From Anaerobiospirillum succiniciproducens DSM 6400 (GTDB taxonomy: Bacteria; Pseudomonadota; Gammaproteobacteria; Enterobacterales; Succinivibrionaceae): a stretch of 64,000 nucleotides of DNA. Below are positions 19,157 through 29,895 of the stretch, piece by piece. Positions within the stretch are counted from its first letter, which is position 1. Every line of letters starts with the position of its first letter. The DNA lies in assembly GCF_000482845.1 (NCBI RefSeq), contig NZ_AXWV01000019.1:1-64000 (forward strand). Direction: 5' to 3'. The notes beneath the pieces are model-generated. The model worked only from the letters and a program-made list of their open reading frames with translations, ran no database searches and was not told the DNA's origin. The translations under genes were made by a program, and so were the position numbers.

Positions 19157-21820
19157 CTAGCTATCCTTGTTGCTACGCTCGCGCTCCATAGCAAGGAACT
19201 CCTCTAATGAGAGCACAATCGGCTGAGCACGAGGACGGCCACGTTTAGGTGATGTACCATCGTTTCTAGTATCACTTGATGCTTTTGCACTTACCTTGCT
19301 TGTAGATGATCTTCTAGTACGTGTGGTTCTATTTGTCTGTCGCTTCTTTAAGCCAACCAAATCAAGATCGCCATTTGTAGCATCTTCGCTCTCATAGCTT
19401 GGGCTGCTATACAAATCATCAGCGCTACTTGAATTTAAGGTCTGAGCGTACATAGCCTCATCAGCAATCTCGTTAAGATACTCTTGCGCTGGTCCTTGTT
19501 GATAGTTTGGAGCGCAAGCTGCATGAGAAGCTGAGTCAGGCTCTGTCAGATTTGAAACTGCAACAAATTTAGCCACTGCCTTCTTTTGCATGGCAATGAG
19601 CTGATTTTCTTTACGTTGCATTTCACTGGCGCGTTGATGCTTGCGAGCCTCAACTACTTCAATAGTCTTAAAGATAAGCTCAGCAAATTCCTTTTGCGCC
19701 ATGAACTTCTGTCGCTTAGCCTTAGCTAGCTGCACAATCGTAGCAGTACGCATGATAATATCGTTGAACTCTGCCTGAGCCTGCTCTTTAGAGAGCGTTA
19801 CATCACGCTTAGGAGCCTCAACTTGTGGTAGATCAGCAGAGAAGTCGCTAACAAAAGCTGGCTCAGTCTGATCGCACATAGCATCAATTTCTTCAAGTAA
19901 GTGTTCCGGTATGTCAGATGGAATACTACTAAAATTCGGCTTTTTAGCTACAGCAGCTTGATCCTTGCTATCTTGATCCTTGCTATCTTGATTATTGCTA
20001 TCTTGATCATTTGCCTTGAAGGCTTTATTCGCGCTTTCATCTAGAAGGTTAAGATCAATTAACTCCTGAATATTCTCAGACTGCTGCTTTTCAAAAACCA
20101 TCTGACCAAATGCAGCTTTAATCGGATCATACTGCGGTGAGGACGGATCAAGCTCAGGAGCAAGTAAGCGATTACGCTTATCAGCATTAGCTGCACTTGA
20201 ATCGCCTGATGATTTTTTACCGTCAGCAGCCTTAGTTGTCTGCGCCTCAATATCCGCAGCATAATTTTCAGCAAAAGGATTTGGCATATCAGAAAGACCA
20301 ACATCAGGCAGAGAAATGTCTGACATGCTGATCTTTACTTCGCGCTTAGACTTAACCTTAGAACGTGATGGTACTGTAATTGACGGAAGAGCAATGCCGT
20401 TAATTGATTCGCTATCACTCTTAGATGCACTGCTTGAATCTTTGTCCTCAGAGCTATTAGCCTCTACTGCACCAACGAGATCATCTTGAGAGATGTCAAA
20501 CTCTTCATCAAGCTGCTCCTTTTGAGCTAACTTAGACTGCTTGAGAGCATGCCTCTTACTATCGGCAATCATAGTAGGAGTATCTTCAAGCTCAGGCTTA
20601 TCATTGGCAAAAGGTCTATTAGCATCACGTTTCTTTAATCGCGCAGTTGGCGCAATAAGAGCTTCTTGACGCTTACGTTTTACCTGGGCAATAGTATAGG
20701 CAAGACGCTCTTGTTCTATGCGTCTTTCTTCTTCACGCTCAGCTACAATTCTTCTACCGTGCTCGGTCTTAACATCAATTTCGCCGTCCTCATCAAAGAG
20801 CAAGGAAGGCTTCTTTGCTGTCTTTTTAGGAATTGGACGAGCACCTTCAGACATAATGCGATCGATCTTACGCATCTTGTCAGAATCAGCTTCATCCTTA
20901 GCATCAACATTGAGTTGATTGTCTGAGCCATAGGCAAATGCAAAGTCATCTGCATAAAGATCTTCAATACTAGATCTACGGAATTTTTTAGGTTTTTCTT
21001 CGGCAACTTTGAAGCCGTCGATTACCATTACCTCATCGCTAGGAGCTTGTCCCTCACGGTTCTTGCCCCATAAGTAGAGATCTTTACGAATATGCTTAAA
21101 GCCATTAGCCATTAATTGACAGATACGAGAGCTAGACACGCCAAGGATCGCAGATATTTCCTTAACGTTCATATGCTTTTCGTAGTATAGGCCAATGACA
21201 TAACGCTCTTTATCAGGAAGATTCTTAAGAGCCTTAACTAAATCCTGATTGAACTGTTCAGCAATGATGCCATCGTAGAGGGTGTCATCATGGAATGGAA
21301 TGTTCTCACTTTGAGATAGTTCGTAAAGAAAGTCTTCAGTACAGCCTGTATCTTCCACAGCCATAACTTGAGACTGATTGGTGTCCACCATAATAAGATG
21401 CAGATCGTTAATATCTACGCCTACATCTTTAGCAATTTCATAATCAGATGGTTCACGACCAAGAATCTGACTTAAACGCTCACGAGCCTCGGTAATAATA
21501 CGAGCATTAACATGAACAGTACGTGGGGCCCAATCACTACGTCGCAAGCCATCAATGATACTGCCACGAATACGCAATGCAGCATAGCTTTTAAATGACG
21601 CGCCTTTGCCGTCAACAAAGTTATTCACAGCATCGATTAGACCAAGCATGCCATTTTGAATAAGATCATTGAGATCTATATTCGCAGGCAGACGTCCTTT
21701 GATGAATAAGGCAATGCGCTTAACCAGAGGAGCGTACTCAAGCACCATTTGTTGGCGCTCGGACATACTCTTGTTGGAGTAAGCCTTAATTGCTGAATCA
21801 TTTGGATCTCTTGGTGCCAT
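19157..21820 (-). CDS. fliA: Flagellar sigma-28 factor FliA with a 630-residue C-terminal extension
   Basis: FliA directs RNA polymerase to late flagellar and chemotaxis promoters. Residues 1-250 are a complete sigma-28 protein: region 2 (YAPLVKRIALFIKGRLPA, DLIQNGMLGLIDAV, ASFKSYAALRIRGSIIDGLR), region 3 (ARERLSQILGREPSDYEIA) and region 4 (LPDKERYVIGLYYEKHMNVKEI, SSSRICQL). Normal FliA ends there at about 240 residues. Here the frame continues for some 630 more residues of charged, Ser/Asp/Lys-rich sequence. This includes a short DQDSK-type repeat near residue 610-625, a helical stretch around 690-745, and near the end (about 855-865) an AT-hook-like KRGRPR in a basic RTTRTRRSS context. No stop or frameshift separates the parts. 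Confidence 0.93.
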   Translation of the reverse strand: MAPRDPNDSAIKAYSNKSMSERQQMVLEYAPLVKRIALFIKGRLPANIDLNDLIQNGMLGLIDAVNNFVDGKGASFKSYAALRIRGSIIDGLRRSDWAPRTVHVNARIITEARERLSQILGREPSDYEIAKDVGVDINDLHLIMVDTNQSQVMAVEDTGCTEDFLYELSQSENIPFHDDTLYDGIIAEQFNQDLVKALKNLPDKERYVIGLYYEKHMNVKEISAILGVSSSRICQLMANGFKHIRKDLYLWGKNREGQAPSDEVMVIDGFKVAEEKPKKFRRSSIEDLYADDFAFAYGSDNQLNVDAKDEADSDKMRKIDRIMSEGARPIPKKTAKKPSLLFDEDGEIDVKTEHGRRIVAEREEERRIEQERLAYTIAQVKRKRQEALIAPTARLKKRDANRPFANDKPELEDTPTMIADSKRHALKQSKLAQKEQLDEEFDISQDDLVGAVEANSSEDKDSSSASKSDSESINGIALPSITVPSRSKVKSKREVKISMSDISLPDVGLSDMPNPFAENYAADIEAQTTKAADGKKSSGDSSAANADKRNRLLAPELDPSSPQYDPIKAAFGQMVFEKQQSENIQELIDLNLLDESANKAFKANDQDSNNQDSKDQDSKDQAAVAKKPNFSSIPSDIPEHLLEEIDAMCDQTEPAFVSDFSADLPQVEAPKRDVTLSKEQAQAEFNDIIMRTATIVQLAKAKRQKFMAQKEFAELIFKTIEVVEARKHQRASEMQRKENQLIAMQKKAVAKFVAVSNLTEPDSASHAACAPNYQQGPAQEYLNEIADEAMYAQTLNSSSADDLYSSPSYESEDATNGDLDLVGLKKRQTNRTTRTRRSSTSKVSAKASSDTRNDGTSPKRGRPRAQPIVLSLEEFLAMERERSNKDS

Positions 21821-22584
21821 GATATGCTCTGCTTCCCAATTCGTTCACTGTATCTGCTCTATAGCCACTACATCATCATAAATAAGAAATAAGACCATCC
21901 TAGATTGACCTTGCCTAAGCTTATAGCATTGGCATCATCCTTAAAGTGGTTCTGCCTATTCATAAATTAGTAGCGTGTTAGTAGCTTTGCAGATAGTTTA
22001 AGACTGTAGCAATAGACACACTAAGCCTTAACTTTGCCTAGAGTCAAGTATGTAATCTTGCTTAATCGATACAGTCTATTGCAGTCTAATGACAGCTTCA
22101 ATTTTAAGTACTTAATTAGTGCAGCAACCATTGCTCTGTATGAGAACAACAAAAACTAATGGGCGTACACACTAAACACACACCTAAACAAAGACATTTG
22201 AGTCTGAAACTTATTAATAATGCCTACTCTTCATACAACAAACAAAGATTGCTGATGTGTGTAGTCAAGCTATCTTGTTCGATTCTATTAGAATTTACGC
22301 GCAACGTCCATGATATAAGCAAGTTTGCGAGAACTTAAACCAATATTTGACTTAACTTTCTCAGTTCTGTACCGAATAAAAAATCACCTAAACTCCTTAG
22401 ATAAGCCAAATATCAGCACTAGACTACTTAGAAAGGATTTTATTTTGCTTTTGCATGATTTTGCAAATTAAACGAGCGATAGTGCCTTTGAGCGAAAATC
22501 ACCTTCACTTCTGTAAGTAAATGTATTTCGCTAGGCATAAAAAAACCCGCATAAAGCGGGCTTTTTAGAGGATTACTAGAGTTT
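21821..22584. other. Spacer between flhG and fliA
   Basis: About 760 bp without a supported gene; holds the flhG terminator near its left end. Confidence 0.55.
22539..22566 (-). terminator. Terminator of flhG (works in both directions)
   Basis: AAAAAAACCCGC-ATAAA-GCGGGCTTTTT, 19 bp after the flhG stop. Confidence 0.93.
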
Positions 22585-23580
22585 TTACAGACCTTGAGCT
22601 TTAGCCTCAGCTTTAGCTGCTTCTAAACGCTTTTCAAGATCAGCTGGTGATCCCTTACCATCAGGAGAACTCATTCCTAAAAGACTGCCAATTGGCATAG
22701 GAGGCTCATCATTACCAGCCTTGATACTAGCGCCAGTATTCTGGTTAGTGCCATCATCTGGACGCTTGATAAGGTTTTCTACGAAGAACTCTAAGTAACC
22801 ACCTGGAATATCTGGAATTGGCCAGTTAAGCACGCGACGCGCTAAGCTCTTAAAAGCACGTGCAGCAGGTGCTTGCGGGAATGCATCAACTACGCAGGTA
22901 CGCTGACGAATAGCTTTGCGCATGTTGATATCAATTGGAATACAGCCGCACAGTTCTAAAGCTACATCTAAGAACTTGTCAGTTAAGGTAACAAGCTTCT
23001 TGAACATGAACTTGCCTTCTTCAAGTGAGTGCACCTGATTGGCAATAATGCGGAACTTAGAAACGTCGTAATCGTTTGACAGTACCTTCATCTGGGCATA
23101 AGCGTCAGCAACAGAAGTAGACTCGTTGCAAACCACCATGATGACGTCTTGCGCAGCACGGCAAAATGACAGAACCATGTCAGAAATACCAGCTGCAGTA
23201 TCAACGATTAAGAAATCTACTGGCTCTTCTAAAGAGGAGAAAGCACGGATCAGACCTGCATGCTGATCAACACTTAACTCTGCCATCTCCTTGAGACCTG
23301 ATGAAGCTGGGACAATGCGTAATCCCTGAGGGCCATCTTGAATAATCTCTTGAAGTGAGCACTCGCCACGTAATACGTGAGCTAAGTTCTTGTGAACCTT
23401 TAAGCCCAGCATAACGTCGATATTAGCAAGACCCAAGTCAGCGTCAAATAGCATGACGTGCTTGCCCATTTGACACAGAGCTACTGCTAGATTTAAGGAG
23501 ACTGATGATTTACCTACACCACCTTTACCACCAGTAACGGTGATGACTTTAACTCTTCTCCATTTGTATTTCTGTACCAT
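22585..23580 (-). CDS. flhG: Flagellar number regulator FlhG (MinD-like ATPase)
   Basis: FlhG (FleN/YlxH) is a MinD/ParA-type ATPase that limits flagellar number and antagonises FlhF. The 331-residue product has the deviant Walker A GGKGGVGKSS at 17-26, the Walker A' region LFDADLGLANIDVMLGL and the Walker B region LIVDTAAGIS. A divergent Pro/Gly-rich C-terminal tail of about 60 residues follows. The N-terminus is only 16 residues before the P-loop and has no DQAxxLR-type motif, which in studied FlhG proteins activates the FlhF GTPase. An in-frame TAG lies just three codons upstream of the ATG, so the motif cannot be recovered by a longer start. Its place between flhF and fliA is as expected. 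Confidence 0.93.
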   Translation of the reverse strand: MVQKYKWRRVKVITVTGGKGGVGKSSVSLNLAVALCQMGKHVMLFDADLGLANIDVMLGLKVHKNLAHVLRGECSLQEIIQDGPQGLRIVPASSGLKEMAELSVDQHAGLIRAFSSLEEPVDFLIVDTAAGISDMVLSFCRAAQDVIMVVCNESTSVADAYAQMKVLSNDYDVSKFRIIANQVHSLEEGKFMFKKLVTLTDKFLDVALELCGCIPIDINMRKAIRQRTCVVDAFPQAPAARAFKSLARRVLNWPIPDIPGGYLEFFVENLIKRPDDGTNQNTGASIKAGNDEPPMPIGSLLGMSSPDGKGSPADLEKRLEAAKAEAKAQGL

Positions 23581-24893
23581 ACAAACGACACCCTAAATAG
23601 TAATCTCTTTGTCAAACAAACGAATCTTATACACTTGAACAACACACAGAGTGTAAAAGTTTCGTAAAACAAAACACTTTAGGTAACAGATAGCTTTTGA
23701 GCTACCTTAGATGCTAGCTAATGTAATTAGCTAGACACTACCACGATGTTACAACTAAGGAGCACATATTCAATAGTATGTGTACCATAGTGCTTTGCTA
23801 ACGTATACCTACGAAACAAAGGCTTTATGCATCAAGCTTTCAACTAGAGATACAAACAAGAACTGAAACGCATTGTGCTCTTGTTATTAACTAAAAAGAT
23901 CTCATTGAGACCAACTCTAGATGCAAGCTTACTTGCTCTAAGAAAATATGTATCTATATATTACATTAAATCGTGATGCGGACTAATTTATTAAGAGCAA
24001 TGTTAGCAAAAGATGTTGTAACTAGAAAATATTCTTAATAATGATTATTGTCATGCAATCTAGATCACAATCAATTGATCTAATGTAACTAATATGACAC
24101 TCATCTGACTTAGACAAGTTACTGCGCCTATGCAATGCAAAAATCAGCCCTACTTTGCAAAAACGCACTAAAAAGTTATTAAGCCGTACTTACAAATGGC
24201 TAGTGTATCGTATTTAGCTTGCAAATTATACTAAAGTTCATACACATCTCAACTTACATAATTGACTAAGTATATCAACAAAATATCTAATGCCTGCTCT
24301 AAGAGCAGTTCTTATGGGCTGCCATGTATAAAAGATTGACACTAGCATTCAGGTAAACACTATACTCGATCCCCATTAGCTGAACCTTAGCACCACCATT
24401 TTCTATCACATAATCTTGTTGGTTTTGGCAACATATATGGCATCAATAACAAGGCAGTATTGGCCTAAGCGGCATACATGTTCTCACTGCATTGCACAAT
24501 CACAAACCAAAAGACCTCTTAGCAGTCTAAATGCATGGCTACAATTGCTCATTATCGATTAGCCAAAGCACTGAGTTTAAGTAGTCATTTAGCAATTAAG
24601 ACAATAGTAAGCAGGCTCTTCAATGAAGTATAGATTGTCCTTAGATTAGAGTGGCTAGATTAGACAGATGTAGATCAGATCGGTTTTAGCGCGACTTAAT
24701 AGTCACCCGGTACGGGATTAAATCGGTTTTAGCGCGAGTTATTAGGACTGGAGCAGATCGAATCTGTTTGGGCAGGATTAGAATGATTGTGCGGCCTTGA
24801 AATGACAACGCCTCAAAGAGCTATGAGATCGCAGCACTTAAGATGCATGGCGATGCTATTGAGCTTTTTGAGGCGCGATAAAAGTATTGTCTC
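23581..24893. other. 1.3 kb spacer between flhF and flhG
   Basis: No supported gene. Contains a 16-bp exact direct repeat ATCGGTTTTAGCGCGA (24680-24695 and 24723-24738, 43 bp apart) and the flhF distal hairpin. Confidence 0.55.
24809..24875 (-). terminator. Possible terminator or large hairpin downstream of flhF
   Basis: CGCCTCAAAGAGCT pairs with AGCTTTTTGAGGCG with one mismatch around a 39-base loop that itself holds partial pairing. It begins 19 bp after the flhF stop. The following T-run on the minus strand is weak. Confidence 0.45.
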
Positions 24894-26534
24894 TTAGACC
24901 TTGCTAAGCATGCTGCGAGCAGTATCATCCTCTACAGCAGACAGAGCACGTCTTGCTAAGGCATTTGGATTTGGAATATCTAAATCCTCAGGCACACGCT
25001 GACCATCAGTAATGTAGGAGATCGGCAGCTTCATCTCAATACATAAAGATAAAGCATCACCTACGTTCTGGCACTCGTCGATCTTAGTTAAGATGAGACC
25101 AACTAAACCGATAGAAGCAAAGTGATCATAAGCATGCTGTAAGACCTTACGCTGAGTGGTGCAAGGCAGCACTAAATAGTGCTTGAGCTGCAGGCTAGAT
25201 TGCATCTTAAGCTGAGAGAGCTGAGCATTAAAACGCTCATCCTTAAAGCCTACACCAGCAGTATCCACTAAGATGAGGCTCTTATCTGACAGGGTGTATA
25301 AAAGCTGTGGTAACTCAGCAATGTTCTTCACTGCAAAGGTGGAGCATCCCATGATACGACCATAGGTCTTGATCTGCTCAACAGCACCAATACGATAGTG
25401 ATCAGCTGTAACAATCGCCACACGCTGAGGTCCATAACGCATCACAAAGCGGGCAGCCAGCTTAGCTAGAGTAGTCGTCTTTCCGACACCGGCTGGGCCG
25501 ATTAAGGTAACGATACCACCCTTAGATACGATCTCATCCTCACCAGTGATGATGGAACGCTCTAAAATACTTAAAAGTTCACGCCATGCGCCGTTGAAAG
25601 TAATCTCAGCTGGCAGCTGATTTACAAGGTGATCTGAAACCTTATCTGAGAAGCCTACGCTGCACAGAAGCTTAAAGATCATAGCCTTTACAGGCTCATT
25701 ACGTGAACGGTTATCTTGCATCAGACCTGCAAGTTCAAATTGTAAAAGCTTACGGATGTTTTCAACCTCAGCACGCATCTTCTCTAAATCTTTACGTACT
25801 GCAGCATCAGTAACTGTAGACTGGCGGTAAGTATCGATACCAGCCTTGCTCTCATAAGCTTCTTTTTCTTGCTTGGTCTTAGATTTTACAAAGAAATTCT
25901 TAAACTCTCGCTGCTGCGCTAAAGGCAGAGGTGGAGTCTTAAAGAGATCAGCATCCTCGTCGAGTGACGGGTCAATGCGTGAAGGACCAGCCTTCTTGTT
26001 CTCAATAGCCATATCGTCGTCATCTCCAGGTACAGGGTTGATAATGCGGGAAACACCAGTTCCCTTTAAAGAGTCAGACTGAGGTCTGCGTGATTGGAGG
26101 TAGTCATAATCTCTCTCACGAGTTTGTCCACTCTTTGCTGCAATATCATTAAGCAGTTGATCACCCTGCTCTTTGGACATGGCCTTCTGGCGTTCTAAAA
26201 TCTCGATCAGACTTTGAGCATAAGCCTGACTCTTGCCACCAATAAGACGGCGATCAGGCTGCGCTTTAGGCTCACGTGAGCTCAGCTGCACCTGATCTTC
26301 ACCTAAGTCACGTCCAGCAGCCGCATTAATAGCACCACCTGCATTAGTTGGTGCAGGGCGCGGACTTGGAGGTGTACTTGGCTTGTTAACTGGCAGACTC
26401 TCTACGCCTGCCACAATTTCAACGCCAGCAGCCACGCGCTTATTGGACATGATGATTGCATCATCTCCGAGCTCATCCTTGACTAAGGTAAGAGCCTCTT
26501 TCATGTCCTTAGCTACAAAACGTTTTAGTTTCAT
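24894..26534 (-). CDS. flhF: Signal-recognition-type GTPase FlhF
   Basis: FlhF is an SRP-family GTPase that marks the pole where the flagellum is assembled. The 546-residue product has an N-terminal B region (MKLKRFVAKDMKEALTLVKD), a long charged and Pro-rich linker up to about 250, an N domain, and a C-terminal G domain. The G domain shows Walker A GPAGVGKTTT at about 345, DHYRIGAVEQIKTYG, DTAGVG and the specificity motif LTKIDE. The frame opens at a GTG at 26543, but AGGTGG sits 5 bases before the ATG at 26534, which is the start used. Separated from flhA and flhG by more than 1 kb on each side. Confidence 0.95.
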   Translation of the reverse strand: MKLKRFVAKDMKEALTLVKDELGDDAIIMSNKRVAAGVEIVAGVESLPVNKPSTPPSPRPAPTNAGGAINAAAGRDLGEDQVQLSSREPKAQPDRRLIGGKSQAYAQSLIEILERQKAMSKEQGDQLLNDIAAKSGQTRERDYDYLQSRRPQSDSLKGTGVSRIINPVPGDDDDMAIENKKAGPSRIDPSLDEDADLFKTPPLPLAQQREFKNFFVKSKTKQEKEAYESKAGIDTYRQSTVTDAAVRKDLEKMRAEVENIRKLLQFELAGLMQDNRSRNEPVKAMIFKLLCSVGFSDKVSDHLVNQLPAEITFNGAWRELLSILERSIITGEDEIVSKGGIVTLIGPAGVGKTTTLAKLAARFVMRYGPQRVAIVTADHYRIGAVEQIKTYGRIMGCSTFAVKNIAELPQLLYTLSDKSLILVDTAGVGFKDERFNAQLSQLKMQSSLQLKHYLVLPCTTQRKVLQHAYDHFASIGLVGLILTKIDECQNVGDALSLCIEMKLPISYITDGQRVPEDLDIPNPNALARRALSAVEDDTARSMLSKV

Positions 26535-27550
26535 CAAAACCACCTATGGTCGCTACAGCTTGCCGGATTCGAGACTTTGGCATGAACCATCTAGCTTGAA
26601 TAAGACCTAACAAACAATGTTTAGGTTAAGCAACAAAAAAGCTTGCCACCAACACATAGCACTACTCATATCTTAATAACTCATGAACAGTCTAAGTTCA
26701 TGTTTATATCATTGAGCTTAAAGCAGCCATGCTTGAAGGGGCTATACAAACTAGGTCGAAAAACCACATTAAAGTTGCAGACAGTTGCAGTGATGCGTCA
26801 AAAACTCATGCAATCATCAAGACAAAACATCTAGATAGCGGCACGGTGACAATAACTGATTGTATTACTCTGAGCATAGCCTGAACTTAGGCTTAGCTTC
26901 GTATGCATCCACACTAGATAGCTGTCTCTGCACTTTAAAGATTAAGTGCTTTTAACAGTCTTAGCGTTGTACGTAAATCAGAATTGCCTAGTTAAATGAC
27001 GAATAATCACTGTTGAACAGGGGCAAAAGCAAGCAAAATTAATGCCCTTGGATGTTTGCCGCGCCTATTTAAAACAACAGGTGCGCAACCATTTAACTAC
27101 TGAACAACATCTTGCGAAAACGACAAGTTTTCAGCTAAAGCAATAAGCTAATTTTAGCTATGCAATCAGCTGATAGTCTTTGGCTAATTTCTCATAGTTC
27201 GGATATTGTATGAAAAAACTACCCCCATTACCACGCATCTAACGCACATCTTCGCAATTTGGGGCGCACTTATGACTAATTCTACCCAGCATACTTAACA
27301 TTATGGCAAAAAGTGAAAGCAAAATCGCAATTAAACCCTAGTTACAACACGGTTTGTGAGCATTTTAATGAATGGCTTATTCATCATCACTGAACCGCCG
27401 CATAAGCTAATTAGCATACAACCTTTTAATTTTTGACAAACAAATATAGATATTTCGTAGGGCATTCAATTAATTTTACTCAAAACCTAGCGTTAAAGCT
27501 GTATGACATCTTTGAGCAAAGCTAACGAATATGTATGTTTGATTGAGTGG

Positions 27551-27601
<51 letters not shown>

Positions 27602-27640
27602 AGCAACTCTTTCAAATTCAGTTTTTGCTAAGACACATAA

Positions 27641-27668
27641 CAAAAAACCCCGCTAGTGCGAGGTCTTT
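27641..27668 (-). terminator. Terminator of flhA
   Basis: On minus, GACCTCGC pairs with GCGGGGTT (wobble included), loop ACTA, then TTTTTTGTT; 26 bp past the flhA stop. Confidence 0.88.
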
Positions 27669-27693
27669 TGCTTTTAGATATTTATACCTTTAG

Positions 27694-29895
27694 TTATCCG
27701 CGTAACTGAGGCTGTGCGTTGTTGTTACCAACTACTGACACAATCTTAATCTGCTTATCATCAGGAATCTCTTGGTAAGAGAGTACACGCAGACCAGGAA
27801 TAGTGTTCTTAACAAAGCGTGACAGAGTTGAACGCAAGATACCTGAAGTAAGCAGAATTGCAGGTTCGCCAGCCATTTCTTGGTTGGCAGTTGCTTCGTA
27901 CAGAGACTTCTGCATTCTGTCTGCAAGACCAGGCTCAATACCAACGCCTTCGGCACCACCAGTCTCAAGAGACTTATGTAATACCTTCTCAAGATCAGGA
28001 GATAAGGTAATTACAGGGATGATGAGATCGCCACCAACAATATCCTGAATAATCAGACGGCGCAGACCGATACGGCATGCAGCGGTAAGAACTTCTGGAT
28101 CCTGACTCTTTGGAGCGTATTCGACTAAAGTCTCTAAGATGGTACGCATATCGCGAACAGGAACACCCTCATGCAGCAAGTTCTGCAGGAGCTTGGTAAG
28201 CAGACCAAGGTTGACGATGTTTGGTACCAGACCACCAACGAGCTTTGGCTGAGTCTTGGAAACAATATCCAGAATGTTCTGAACCTCTTCCTGACCGATT
28301 AAGGAAGCGCAGTTATTAGCTAAGATCTGTGATAAGTGAGTTGCAACTACGGTAGAGCAGTCAACCACAGTATAGCCAAGACCTAAAGCACGATCGTTAT
28401 CCTGCTTGGTAATCCATACAGCCTCGAGACCGAAAGCTGGATCCTTAGTAGCAATACCAGGAACACGACCGAATACCTGACCTGGGTTAATCGCCATATC
28501 ACGATCAGGCTGAATCTCAGCCTCACCGAAGGTAACACCCATGAGAGTAATACGGTAGCTGTTTGGACCTAAGTCGAGGTTATCACGAATATGTACAGGA
28601 GGGATAAGGAAGCCCAAGTCCTGAGATAACTTCTTACGTACACCCTTAACACGGTTGAGAAGCTCACCACCTTGAGCCTTATCCACCATAGGAATAAGAC
28701 GATAGCCCACTTCAAGACCGATGATATCAACTTCAGATACATCGTCCCAAGAAAGTTCACGCTGATCTGGAGCTGGCTCATCAGGCACTGGAGGTGGAGC
28801 CATAGCAGCTTCCATATCCAGACGCTGCTTACGCTTGATAAGGAAGCCAATAAGCATGGAGATAAAGGCTAAGCTTAAGAAAGCGATATGTGGCATGCCA
28901 GGAACAATACCCATAACAAAGAGTACGCCGGCAACGATGAACATGGTCTTAGACTGGCTAAAGAGTTCTGATACCACCTGCTGACCCATTTCACTTTCTG
29001 AACCAGTCTGACGAGTAACAATAATCGCAGCAGCTACAGAGAGTAACAGGGAAGGAATCTGAGCAACCAGACCGTCACCGATGGACAGTAAGGTATAAAT
29101 ACGGGCTGACTCACCAAAGCTTAAGTCGTGGAAAACGGTACCAATGATAATACCGCCAATAACGTTGATGAACAGGATCAAAATACCTGCAATCGCGTCA
29201 CCTTTAACGAACTTGGACGCACCGTCCATGGAACCATAGAAGTCAGCTTCACGAGCAATTTCACTACGACGCTCACGGGCCTGCTCTTGATTGATGAGGC
29301 CAGCGTTAAGGTCGGCGTCAATAGCCATCTGCTTACCAGGCATAGCATCCAAGGTGAAACGTGCAGACACTTCAGAAATACGTCCAGCACCCTTGGTAAC
29401 TACAACGAAGTTAATGATAACTAAGATGGCGAATACGATTAAACCAACAGTGTACGAACCACCCATTACCACGTGACCGAAGGCCTCAATCACTTTACCG
29501 GCAGCGGCGGTACCATCCTGACCATTAATCAGAATTACACGGGTAGATGCAACGTTCAATGCCAAACGTAAGATCGTAGTCAGCAGCAGAACAGACGGGA
29601 ATGAGCCGAAATCTAGAGGACGCTTGGAGTAGATTGCAACTAAGAGCACCACCATTGACAGGGCAATGTTGAATGAGAACAACATATCCAGAAGCAATGG
29701 AGGAATTGGCAAGGTGACCATTGCTAAACATGCAAGCACGAGCAATGGAGTACCAAGCTTAATCACGCGCAGCTTATTAACGGCAGCGCCACCATAAGCG
29801 AGACCGGCTGCAACCTTAGGGTTAGCCTGGGCCTTACTTAGAGCACCGTTAATAGGGGTGCTTATCTTAGTACCGAGGTTAGATAAGAAACTCAC
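27694..29895 (-). CDS. flhA: Flagellar export gate protein FlhA
   Basis: FlhA is the large nonameric membrane component of the flagellar type III export gate and docks chaperone-substrate complexes. The product (about 733 residues) has an N-terminal half with eight predicted membrane segments from about residue 45 and the conserved FHIPEP-type cytoplasmic loop (SEVSARFTLDAMPGKQMAID, READFYGSMDGASKFVKGDA). A cytoplasmic domain from about 390 to the end follows. The GTG at 29895 has GGAC 8 bases upstream; an in-frame TTG at 29919 is an alternative. flhB, normally upstream, is absent, and the next genes on this strand are the DnaC-like and J-like genes. Confidence 0.96.
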   Translation of the reverse strand: MSFLSNLGTKISTPINGALSKAQANPKVAAGLAYGGAAVNKLRVIKLGTPLLVLACLAMVTLPIPPLLLDMLFSFNIALSMVVLLVAIYSKRPLDFGSFPSVLLLTTILRLALNVASTRVILINGQDGTAAAGKVIEAFGHVVMGGSYTVGLIVFAILVIINFVVVTKGAGRISEVSARFTLDAMPGKQMAIDADLNAGLINQEQARERRSEIAREADFYGSMDGASKFVKGDAIAGILILFINVIGGIIIGTVFHDLSFGESARIYTLLSIGDGLVAQIPSLLLSVAAAIIVTRQTGSESEMGQQVVSELFSQSKTMFIVAGVLFVMGIVPGMPHIAFLSLAFISMLIGFLIKRKQRLDMEAAMAPPPVPDEPAPDQRELSWDDVSEVDIIGLEVGYRLIPMVDKAQGGELLNRVKGVRKKLSQDLGFLIPPVHIRDNLDLGPNSYRITLMGVTFGEAEIQPDRDMAINPGQVFGRVPGIATKDPAFGLEAVWITKQDNDRALGLGYTVVDCSTVVATHLSQILANNCASLIGQEEVQNILDIVSKTQPKLVGGLVPNIVNLGLLTKLLQNLLHEGVPVRDMRTILETLVEYAPKSQDPEVLTAACRIGLRRLIIQDIVGGDLIIPVITLSPDLEKVLHKSLETGGAEGVGIEPGLADRMQKSLYEATANQEMAGEPAILLTSGILRSTLSRFVKNTIPGLRVLSYQEIPDDKQIKIVSVVGNNNAQPQLRG

